Of a stretch of 30,920 bases of DNA, positions 15,631-26,400 are shown piece after piece. Under the pieces are notes generated by a model, which was given only the letters and a program-made list of their open reading frames with translations, had not been told where the DNA came from and searched no databases. Positions within the stretch are counted from its first letter, which is position 1; every line of letters starts with the position of its first letter. The position numbers and the translations under genes are program-made. The stretch covers positions 1-30,920 of the IMG/VR virus record IMGVR_UViG_3300025168_000393; one strand, written 5' to 3'. The DNA comes from a virus.

Positions 15631-16087
15631 AGACATACTAAATTTACAAGATATAGAAGCTGCTATATTACAAATTACAAGACATGATATGAAACAAAGA
15701 AAAAGAGACAGATCTTTTGTTGGTGCAAGAGGTTTATTCTTTTATCTAGCTTCTAAATATACTTCTTGTAATTTAAGCACCATTTCTAGATATATAGGAA
15801 TGAATCATGCAAGTGTAATATATCATCTAAAAAATATTGAGTATACTATTCCACAAGATCCAGAATTACAAACATGGTATGATTATATTACTTCTCATTT
15901 AGATGAAATAATACTTGCAAAAAGTGGAGAAGGATGTGATCATGCTATAGATACGATGAATATACTAGAAAAAGTAGAATTTCTAATGGGAGAAGTAGCC
16001 AGACTTAGTATGAGATATCATCGTTTAGATAGTAATATAATAAAACATATAGAACTAAAAGATCATGAAAAAGTCAAAGGAATATAA
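15593..16087 (+). CDS. DnaA domain IV-like DNA-binding protein
   Basis: 164 residues. Residues ~40-82 (SFVGARGLFFYLASKYTSCN, then LSTISRYIGMNHASVIYHL and KNIEYT) reproduce the DnaA C-terminal domain pattern: AR-x-x-x-x-YL helix, helix-turn-helix with an IG turn, and an NHASV recognition helix in place of the bacterial DHTTV. There is no AAA+ ATPase domain, so it cannot load helicase as DnaA does. It may bind DnaA-box-like sites as a phage origin or transcription factor, or compete with host DnaA. The C-terminal ~75 residues are helical and unrecognised. Confidence 0.75.
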   Translation: MKTVELIVETKNRDILNLQDIEAAILQITRHDMKQRKRDRSFVGARGLFFYLASKYTSCNLSTISRYIGMNHASVIYHLKNIEYTIPQDPELQTWYDYITSHLDEIILAKSGEGCDHAIDTMNILEKVEFLMGEVARLSMRYHRLDSNIIKHIELKDHEKVKGI

Positions 16088-16241
16088 ATTAATATATACA
16101 GAACAACTTCCTAACGAACCAGAGGGACGTGAGGATTATGTAATATTAATAACTGAAAACATTCAATGGAGTGTAGATCAATTTATGAGAAACAGATATA
16201 TAACAGAATATAAAATAATAGCATTAAATGAAAAAGAATAA
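16065..16241 (+). CDS. small hypothetical protein, 58 aa
   Basis: ATG 16065 to TAA 16239-16241. It begins MKKSKEYKLIYTEQLPNEPE, and its middle (EDYVILITENIQWSVDQFM) gives a strand-strand-helix impression. It overlaps the DnaA-like gene by 23 bases and the UDG gene by 14, filling the otherwise empty 140-base gap exactly. This is the best evidence that it is real. No family was recognised. Confidence 0.62.
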   Translation: MKKSKEYKLIYTEQLPNEPEGREDYVILITENIQWSVDQFMRNRYITEYKIIALNEKE

Positions 16242-17319
16242 TTTAGAAATAAAAGACCAACATAAAAACACGTTGGTTATAGAAAAACAATCTCCTTATC
16301 AAGTATTTATAAAACAAGCCGATGAAGATCGTACTCGTATGGTTGGTTATTTAGAACCAGATCAAGACGGAACTTTTACTTATAAAAAACATGAGAAAGA
16401 AGAGGATATATACAGAAAAACAAAAGCATGGAGTATACATGCTAGAATTTTAGATTTTGCACAACGTATAGAATATACAACTAATAGAGCTGTATACACT
16501 ATAAACACTATAGACGCTAAAACCAGATCAGGTAGAATGCTATATAAGAATGCAAGCTATACAAAAAAAGTTTATGTCCCGGTTAAATACTGGAACATAG
16601 AATTTAAAGAGCCTAAAGATCAAAAGCTATGTGATAAATTAGGATACGAATGGTGGTCTGAATTAAAATCTATATTTAATACAGCTAAGATGTTACAACT
16701 TAGTATGTTTTTAAAAGATAGATATAAACAGACAACAGTCTATCCCCCGGTTAACGAGATATTTAATGCTTTTAGACATTGTAATTTGTTAGATACTAAT
16801 GCAGTTATAATAGGACAAGACCCTTATCATGACGGCAGTGCGCATGGTTTAGCCTTTTCAATAAGAGAGGGACAAAGAAAAATACCACCTTCTTTAAGAA
16901 ATATACTTAAGGAAGTACAAGACGATGTTTATACAAATACCTTTGCATTTAAATCCGCTCATAGTCCTACTCTTACAAGATGGACAACACAAGGTGTATT
17001 ATTATTAAACAGAGCTCTTACTGTTGAAGCAGGTAAGCCTAATTCACATAAAAAACAGTGGGATGGTTTTGTAGAAATAGTAGTAAATTTACTAATAGCG
17101 TTCAAAAAGAAAAGAAATGAACCTATAGTATTTATTTTGTGGGGTAAAGACGCACAAACCTGTGTACAGGAAGACAATTCAGATCTTGTACATATAATAA
17201 AAGCACCGCATCCTGCTTCTGAAGCTTATACCGGTGGGAAGTCTGGGTTCTTCGGGTCAAAACCCTTTACAAAGTGTAATACGTTTTTAGAAAAATATAA
17301 CCTATCTATAAATTGGTAA
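16228..17319 (+). CDS. ung: uracil-DNA glycosylase with long N-terminal extension
   Basis: 363 residues. From about residue 135 it is a family 1 uracil-DNA glycosylase: VIIGQDPYHDGSAHGLAFS with catalytic Asp198, IPPSLRNILKE, WTTQGVLLLNRALTVEAGKP, FILWGKDAQ, and the Leu-loop region APHPASEAYTGGKSGFFGSK with His328. It removes uracil from DNA. Family 1 enzymes are about 225 residues; here ~135 extra N-terminal residues form a strand-rich, aromatic and basic domain (YQVFIKQADEDRTRMVGYL, later KAWSIHARILDFAQRIEY) that I do not recognise. It overlaps the 58-residue gene by 14 bases and is followed by a terminator hairpin. Confidence 0.93.
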   Translation: MKKNNLEIKDQHKNTLVIEKQSPYQVFIKQADEDRTRMVGYLEPDQDGTFTYKKHEKEEDIYRKTKAWSIHARILDFAQRIEYTTNRAVYTINTIDAKTRSGRMLYKNASYTKKVYVPVKYWNIEFKEPKDQKLCDKLGYEWWSELKSIFNTAKMLQLSMFLKDRYKQTTVYPPVNEIFNAFRHCNLLDTNAVIIGQDPYHDGSAHGLAFSIREGQRKIPPSLRNILKEVQDDVYTNTFAFKSAHSPTLTRWTTQGVLLLNRALTVEAGKPNSHKKQWDGFVEIVVNLLIAFKKKRNEPIVFILWGKDAQTCVQEDNSDLVHIIKAPHPASEAYTGGKSGFFGSKPFTKCNTFLEKYNLSINW

Positions 17320-17323
17320 TTAT

Positions 17324-17399
17324 AGAGTGGGTAACTAGATTTTGGTCATTATAGAATAACTTGGTCGTCATCTATAATGCTGGTTACTCACTCTTTTTT
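17324..17399 (+). terminator. two-storey hairpin terminator between convergent genes
   Basis: Outer stem: 17324-17338 pairs with 17380-17394 over 15 bp with two G-U pairs. Inner stem: CATTATAGA (17347-17355) pairs perfectly with TCTATAATG (17371-17379) around a 15-base loop. Six or seven T follow at 17393-17399 on the plus strand, so it ends the UDG transcript. Transcripts from the minus strand would form the same fold without a U tract. Confidence 0.85.
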
Positions 17400-17404
17400 A
17401 TTTT

Positions 17405-17446
17405 CTAGCAACCATTACAAAAAGGACAATTGAAATCACAATCCAT
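17405..17446 (-). CDS. possible 13-aa cysteine-rich micropeptide
   Basis: On the minus strand, ATG at 17446 to TAG at 17405, reading MDCDFNCPFCNGC: four Cys in a CxxxCxxCxxC spacing. It lies 18 bases after the stop of the giant gene and just before the terminator hairpin. It is very short and may be chance. It is recorded because the Cys spacing is striking and the 145-base gap holds nothing else besides the hairpin. Confidence 0.2.
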   Translation of the reverse strand: MDCDFNCPFCNGC

Positions 17447-17464
17447 AATTATAAAATTTAAAAG

Positions 17465-20400
17465 TTATCGTTCAGTTATCATTAAGAAATTTCTTAATGC
17501 AGTTTCTGGGTCTGTCTGTAATCCGCTGATTCCTAGCCACTGTAAGGCACGTACTTTAAGTTTGTTTTCACCTTTTTCCCACGGACCTGAGTCTCTTTGA
17601 TATTCCTCCGTAGGTGCTCCAATTTGATTTAACAACTTCATAGTTCTTTCTATACTAGTTGTCATAGCTGTCGGAGATCTTAATATTCTAAGAAACTCTC
17701 CAGCTGCTGTTGGTGTAGGAGCAAAAGCCATTATTTCAGCTTTAGTAGTAGTTAATAAATATAATAAATAATATGCAGGTACACTAATTTCTTCATCGTC
17801 ATCGTCTTGCATACCCATTAATATACTAACAAGAGACGATAATATAGCTAATAGTGTAATTTCATGCATAGTTTTCATAACAGCCTCTTTGTCTTGAGGA
17901 GTAAGCATGCTTCTTCTTTTAGTATCTAAAGCTCTTTTTATTAGATCACTTTCCGCACTAGTCTTCCAGGCATTCCACATGTTAGATATAGCTCTTCTAT
18001 AAAATCCACCATCCGGTTCTCCTTTCTCATGATTAACAAAATCAACTCTCCATCTATTCATTACTGTAGGTATGAGGAATTTTCTAAATAATTCTATCAT
18101 TCTACCTGCAGCTGTCTGTGACAATACAGATTTGTCTATAGATTTATAATTACCATTTAATCTTCTGTTCATTTCTGCTATCTCCAATGTAGTAGTTCTA
18201 ATAATTTCTTGAGCTGTTTTCTTTTCTGCAGCTGTACCTTTAAATTCAAACTTACCTGTTTTTTTATCTACTTTAAATGCATCATATAATCCTACCTCTT
18301 CACCATTTACAACTACTTTTCGTTTTTTAAGCAATGCAATAGCCGCTGCTCCTTGGGCTGCAACCTCTCCTATATGATAATTTATTAATAAGTTATCTGG
18401 ATTTAATAATGTTTGTCTTAATAAAGTATTACCTGTAGTTTGTTTACCAGAAGCAAAATCATCAAACTCTCCTTGTATAGCATCAAAGTATAATAACAAT
18501 TGACCTAGATAACTTTTGTTGCCTAATTTTTGATATTTATCATCGAACAATGCTTTCATATTAGTAGGACTAACCATAGCTTTGTGTCCATCCAAAAACT
18601 CTGTTAATGATATTTTTCCTTTGTTTGCTCGTGCTGCTCCGGCTTCTATACCTTGTTGCCAGACAGCTGTTAAAAAGTTTCTTGACCCTTTTAAGAAATC
18701 TAATCCTAAAGTTGTTATAGCTGTATATCCTAAAATATTATCGACTATTTTATCTATCTGTATATTTGTACCAGGTAGCATTGTAACGTTTTTAGTTTTA
18801 CCTAATAACACCATTTCAATATATTTTTCTAATCTTTTAGCTACATAACTCTCTCCTTGTTTTATACTTGCTATTTTTCTACCAAGTTTATTGATACCTA
18901 TAACATCAGGTTTTGTAGGATCTATAATTCTATTTTGATTATAAGTATCTCTTAACATATATGCTAATTTAAGAACCTCATTGTTTTGTTCTGTTCTTAA
19001 CGCTGCATTAGAAAAAGTCATTAAAGATCCTTTTACATCTAAAGAAACTTCATTAGCATCTATATCTTCCATAAAATATACCGGCGCATAATTTCTTGTT
19101 TGATTTTGCATAGCTGCATATCCATATACAAATGCGTCATCTTCATCTACTCTGAATAATCTTTCAGCCTCTTCCTTTATACCTTCAAAAGTTTTCTTAT
19201 CTAATATTCTATCATAGAAACCTTTTCGTAGAGATGGTAATGTCATATCTACGCTTTGTTTTTTATACACTTTTGCTAGTGCATCTCTATAGATCTCTGT
19301 AAACTTAGCATGCGCTTCTCCAATTTTATTTTTAGGTTTATCTGTCTTATCATATAAACTAGACCATTTATTATTTATAAACTTATCATTTGGTTGTGTT
19401 ACCTGATATCCAAAGTATACAGGATTATTATTTTTCATACCAGAACTAGCTGCTTCTACAGATTGCATCATATCAAACTCTTCTTTAGTTATAATACCTA
19501 ATTTATACATTGCAGCTGGATTCATTTGACTTCTAGCCCATCCTCTCAAATTACTTTGTCTTTTCATTACATATCTAATCTCATCTTCTGTTTTGGGTTT
19601 CATGTTATTTTTATACCACCCTGTTTTTCTAAGCTGTAATCTTAACAAGTCTTTTTCATCTGGTCCTACTTTTTTATTTGTATCTAATCCTTGTAGCTGT
19701 GTTTCTAAATCACTTATAATATCTGCTACGCCTTCCTGGTCTTCTTGTAGTTTGTAACCTTCTAGTTGTGCTTGTAATTTTTTGATACGTCTATTTAAAG
19801 CAGTAATATATTCTACTCTCAACCTTTTCATTAATTCACTATTACCTGCTATTTTTAGCTCTGCTTCCTCTAGTGCTTTTTCAAATAATGAAATATCATA
19901 TTTAGTAACAAGGGTCCAAACATCTTTATTACCTGTTCCTCTATGATTTATCAACTCTATAATATCTTCATATAATTCTCTAGGATTATTAGATACTTTA
20001 CCTCCTTGTTCTTTTTTAGCTTCCTTTAATAAGTTATCTGTGCTTTCTAATTCATTAGATATATTAATAGCTTCTCGTCTAGCTTCTATTGCTAAAGATG
20101 ATGTATAATTAACAAGTGCTGCTAACCCTGGATCTGATGTAGTACCGGGTGCCATAAGCATATAACCTAACCAATCCATGTCATGTGAACTATATAATAA
20201 GAAGTTAGCAAAGTCTGCTTCTGATTGTGGTGCTTGTTCTGCTAGTTTAGAAAACTTAGCTACTCGTCCTTTTAATCTACGAATTTTATCTGCTTTTGCT
20301 TTATCATCTAAGTCTGATGCTAGTATTATATCTATCTGTTTATTTGTATCCTCTAACCTTATATCTACAAACTTTTTAGTTTCTATTCCTGATTTTTTAA

Positions 20401-23400
20401 CCATAGGATATAGTTTATTTGCTAGCACAGGTATAAACTCTTTACGTAAACTAGTCTTCATATCTTCTAAAAGAGTAACAGATTCTTGTAGCTTTTTAAG
20501 CATCTTCTCACTCTCTTTATATTTTGTATTTTTAAGTTTAGATTTAAATGCATCAGGCAACTCATTAATAAAAGACATGTCTTCTAGTAATATTCTATAT
20601 TTAGTAAGACCATCTATCATTTCTTCTACAGATCTATTCTTAGTTAAAAATGCATTAAGCAATGTATATTGCGCTTTAACGTCATCATAGAAATCATCTA
20701 TACTATTAAATACATCTTGTGCTAATTCTATATCAGTTATAATTTTAGCAAGTCTTGCAGATCTATTTTTAACAAAAGCAGTGTTCTTAACATTACCTTT
20801 TTGTATTTCTTGTAATTGTTTATTTAAAAGTATTAATACATTATTGGTAACGTTTCTATCCGGGTCAACACTTCTCATCTTAACAAGATCTTCAGTAGTT
20901 TCTGGCATATATGGTTTTAATTTAAGAACCATACCTGCAGATCGTAATCCTTTTATATAATCTTTCTCTAATTTAGTACCATTTTTCTTCCAGTCTTCTA
21001 GGTTTTTGTATCCTAATTCTTTAGCTAAATCTTCTTGTTGCAATTTACGTAAGTCTGAAAATTGTCCTAAAGCAGTTTTACCTTGTATAGATGCCATTCC
21101 TCTGTCTTTACTGCCTTCAAACATTCTTACAATAGATTCTAATATAGGCATTGCTTCTCCATCAAATACCATTTGAGAAAAATCCTGGTTAGTTAATAGT
21201 TTAGATACATTAGAAGCTGTAGTTTTAACTACTATATCACTAAACATACTAGAACTACCTGCAGGTAGATTAAACATCTGGTCCTGTGAGAAACTTGCGT
21301 ACTGATAGTCTTTACTTAGCAGTCTATCTACCGGGGTTAACAATCTAGATAACTCAGCTAACTCTGAGCCTTCTTGTATCTCTATACCAAATGCATCGGC
21401 TAATAGTTTTACAAATCTACTCCACATGCTTTGTAGTATACCTATTTCATTAGGAGATCTTAGATTATTTAAGTCATTGACTAGTGCTTCATCTTTATAT
21501 ACTAAATGTGTTATTAGTTCTTCAGCTGCTTTTTCTTCATCTTTATAAAACTTATTATATCTATTAAATATAGCTTGTATACCTTTTGCATTCTTTTCAC
21601 CCGCATGGTTTTTAACAAGTTGTTTATACCACTTTAATACATCTTTTCTTAGTTTAGTTTTTTCTGCTTTAGGTAAGGTATCTAAGCCCGCATGTAACGC
21701 TTCCTCTAAAAATAAAGAAGTGCTAAGATTATTTAATGTGATTTTACCCTGCATGTAGTTACTTCCTTTAGCTTGCGGATCATATATTACTTTAACACCT
21801 GCCTTTTCTAAATTATTCATCAAAGGAGTAAATTTCTTTACATTAAGCTCTTTTGCTATTTGTGTAGGAGTATACTCTCCAGCTGCAAAAGTCTCTGTAG
21901 CCTCTTCTGTTTGCTCTAATTCAACAGTTCCTTCTATAAATACAGGCTTTTCTTTAGGTATAACACCTGTTTCTTGTGCCTGGTCTAATGCTTTAGAAAA
22001 CTTCTCGAATGTTTTTGCAGGTAAGTATTTTACAAAAGAATTATTTACAAAGTCTAGCTTACTAGTACCAAATAAGTAACGTAACAAGCCTTCTGCTAGT
22101 TCTTTATTATCTTCAAATAAGTCCTCAAAGTTACCAATAAGTAATCCTTCTATCTCCGGACTCATTTTAGTCTGACTATCTGCTATTAATTGACCATCTA
22201 CAACTCTTAATAATGAATGCAGTGCAATGTTATTTACATATTTTGGATTCTTTTTAAGCTCTTGTATTTTTTGTATAATTCTAGCTGCATCTTCTTTTGT
22301 AGTATTACCGTATACACTTACAAAAACTTTTTGTACCTCTATATTATCTAAAAATCCTTTATCATATATATTATTTAAGTTATCTAATACATTTTTGCTA
22401 TTTTCATATACAGGATGAACTTGTCTTAACGCTTTATTATCATTAAGACTTTTCATAAGGAAGCCTCTTCTTTTATTGTTAGTAGCAAACTGCTGATCTA
22501 ATCCACTAACTGTAGATAATACCTGAGTTAATTCTCTTACATTATCTGCAGCTGGTCCAGTTAATATTTTTCCTACAACTTCTAAGGCTCCTTTTTGTAT
22601 TTGTAAATATTTTATTTCTGCAGGAGATAGCTCTTGATTATTATTAAGTTTATTTAATACATCAGCAAATACTAAATCAGATTTTAGATATTTATCTAAC
22701 TCTTTACTATTTAACTCTGTTGTTTTTATACCTTTTAATTGTTGTTGTAACATTTCAAAATGAAAGTTGCCTTTGTAATTTTTTGGTGGTGTTACAAGTT
22801 CTTGTTGATCTGTATAATATTTTAAGATAGGCTGGTTGACTACCATAAGAGTTCTCATCTGACCTATACCTAATGCTATAAGATCCGTAGCAGCTACAGT
22901 CATATCTGCACTCAAGTTAACTTGTGGTGCTAATCCTAACTTAACATTATCTACAAATAATGTAATAATAGAAGACATAGAATCAAATTTACTTCTAGTT
23001 CCTTCTTCTAATTCTAGCTTATCGTTTATATCATCTTCTTTTACTATAGTATAAGTATTATATTCTTTGCCGTCTATAGTAATAGGATTTACAGGTATTT
23101 GCATTTGTTCTGCAAACTGTGTAATTATAGAGTAAGCGCTGTTAGCATTGGCTCCTATACCTACGTTTCCAGCACCTATTTTATTTTGTACATGGTAATC
23201 TAGCATACCTGTAATAGTAAATATAGATTTTTTAGTTTCTTTACCTCCATACTTTTCTACAAAGTCTTTTGCTTTACCTTCAGTAGCAGGTTGGAACATT
23301 ACCTCTTGTACTTCTGCAGTATTAAATATTGCAAACATGTTATCTAGCATATTGTTTTGTAATGCTTGAGGATGTGAGTATGCAGCTTGCCCTTCATTAT

Positions 23401-26400
23401 TTAATATACCAAGTCTTTGCATTGCTTCTGTAGGTCCCAGACCAAATACTTGTTGTGCAAGTTTAACATATTGATTTTCACTCCAATATTGTTTGTATTG
23501 TGCTAACGTTGGTTCTGCAGGTAATACAACTCTTTGACCCTCTTCATTTAGTACAGATGCATATCTATGTAAGTATAATTTATCTAAGTCATAATCAGAT
23601 CCTGCAAGAGCCGGTAACTCTAAAGGGGTTACTACGGAATCTCCATTAGCATCAGGTAAAAATCCTACAACTTTTAAAGGTATCATAGAGTGATGCGCTT
23701 GTACAGGAATACGTACACCAAATGCGGTTAAGAGTTTAGAGGGCACATCTTTTATGTTTCCAAACTCATTAAGATTAAACATCTTTTTAGATGCTAATAT
23801 CTCAGCGTATTCAATAGTTCCATTTACATTTCTATGTATTCTAAGTGGTTGACCTGTTTGCGGATTTACAAAGTGTGTACCAGATATAAGAGTAGCTTGA
23901 CCTCCTACAGCTTTACTACTAAGCGCATCTCTATTAAACAAGTTTAGTATAGAAGTCTTTACTAAAGTTTTAACGTGTGGTATATTGTAATTATAGTTTT
24001 CAAATAAGTCAAGAACTGTGTCATTTCGTCTACCTCTATTGTTTTCTAGTATAATAGCTTTTGCTAAGTCTCTGTTATTCGGGTCAGATACAATTGTATT
24101 AACAAGCTCATTAAATATAGCTTTATTATCTGCATTAGATTGATTAATAACATCTACTATTTGTCTGTTATCTCCTTGTACTACAGATCCTATTAGATCG
24201 TGCAGCTGTTTAGCTACTGCAGATTCAGTTTCTATTCCATATCTAGACTTAGTTTTATTTACTACCTGGTCTCTTTCATATTGCATGCTACCTTCAAAGA
24301 TTAAATCTTCGTTAATATCTTGTGCTGTATTAAAGAAGTCAGACGATACACCAGGATCTGATTTTCTTTTACTAGCACTCTGTGCAATAAGGTACATTAC
24401 TTTATTATTGTTAAGTGCATTATATATGTTTAACAATTGCGGATTACCTGCTCTATCTTGTTCTTCAGCAAGAGCTTGTGTTAAAATAAAATCTGATTTC
24501 TTAAAATATCTATTAGCATCTTCATACACAGTTTTTGTGCTGTTTAGATCTAGTCTATTCATTTCAGAAGGAGTTAGTCTTATAGATGGATCATCCAAAC
24601 TTTCCTTTAATTTTTTTAGTATTTGTTTTTGTTTATCTGATGTATAATTATCTGACTCTAATTCTCTTACAGCATACATTTTATCTGTAATAATTACCTG
24701 GGCGTCATTTGTTACACTCTCTACACCAAAATCTGTATCAATGATATTATCATCTATCATCAAATATTTATAATTTATGTTACCTTTTTTAAGACCAGCT
24801 GCATTGAAACCGGCTAAACGTTTATTAAAGTCTACATCATTTTTAAAATTAGAATCTCCTAGCGCTAATTGTGTATAGTTACCACCTATTATTAAGTAGT
24901 TTAAAGCTATATTACCTACCTTAGAATTATAATCTCCTACACTAGGACCGTCTAACACTAACTTATCTATATCGTCTCTTAGATTTAATTGTGTTATTCT
25001 ATTATTTAGATCTGCAATTGTAGTTTGTAATGCAGGTTTTATAATATTATCTTTTATAAATGACTCTATACCATCTAATGTTTCTCTGCCTTTTAAAAAC
25101 TCGGGTACAGTTTGTTGTTCACCATTAATACCTGTAATCTCCATATTTTCTAACATAGATAGTATACCAAAGTATTGACCACCATCTAATTTACCTTCAT
25201 CTGTTAGGTTACGTTCAAACTCTCTAACAAATAAACTATTATACATATCATCTATAGCTAGTTGTGTAACTCCTCCATCATAATATTGTTTCTTAGGTAG
25301 TCTTAAGGCGTATAAAGATTTTTTACTTTCTATTACATGTGGTGTGTAATAAGCATGTCCTTGTATCTCTTCGTTTAAGAAAAGTCCAAACATTAACATT
25401 ACTCTTTGTTTATCAGATATAGTTTTATTAGTAGCAGTATCTTTTCCTTCTACAAAGTCTCCTGCCATTTTTATTTCTATACCAGATACATTATCTTTTA
25501 ATAAGTTATTAGGTAGTAATGTAAACTTATCATTTAATTTACCTTCTTTAGCAAGTCTCGCAACTTCCATGTAGAGGTTTCTTGGTACATATCTATATCT
25601 AGATTTACCCTCTGCATCTCTATAGTTAGCTTCATATGTAGATGGATCAAAGATAGCAGCTATCTGTGCCATTTTATATAGAGGATGATTTTGTTTTAAA
25701 CTGTTTGGTTTCTTGTTATAACTATTTAGTTTACCTAAGAACCCTTTAAAATTACCAAGTTCATTATACATTAGTTCAGGATATGCGTCTCTAAGTACTT
25801 GATCTCCTAGCATATACGCAGCTGCGGCTGGTGTTATTTCCCATCCTAATTTATCAAATGCTTTAACTAGCGCTTCTGTATTACTATATGCAGTGCCTTC
25901 CTTCTCTAATATAGTTTTAATTAATTTTATAGCTTCATTTTTAGTTTTTGTATCTATACTAGCACTTCTACTGTACCATTTATTTAGTATTTGATTAGGC
26001 GTGTCCTGTGATATAGGGTCTACAATGTTACCTTTATTATCTTCTACTAACATTTTTAAGTATCCTAACTCAAATCTGTTAAATGCATTCACAAACCCTG
26101 GTACAAAACTAGGATTGTTTTTTAATGCTAATCTGACTTGTGCCATTTGCGGATCATACGTTGCAACAGCATCAAGTCTAGCCATTATATTACCCTCATT
26201 TGTTTGATTAGATAACATCATCATAAGCTTACCTGCTATAGTATGACCATTTAATGTCTTAAGTATTTGTGTAGTACCATACTTTTCAGATTGCCATGTA
26301 GTTCTACCAAATATATCTGTAGCAGGTGTAGTTAAGTTAGATATAAATTGTTTTATTCTAGAGGGAAGAGATTCTATACCTCCTAACTCTGTAAAATCCA

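Noticed and set aside
20178-20690. 170-residue plus-strand ORF opposite the giant gene
   Set aside because: It lies wholly antisense to a coiled-coil, Lys/Asp-rich part of the giant protein, which produces Ser/Leu/Phe-rich open frames on the other strand. No domain, no start context and no neighbours on that strand.
24285-24647. 120-residue plus-strand ORF opposite the giant gene
   Set aside because: Hydrophobic, Ser/Leu-rich antisense shadow of the giant gene with no recognisable motif.
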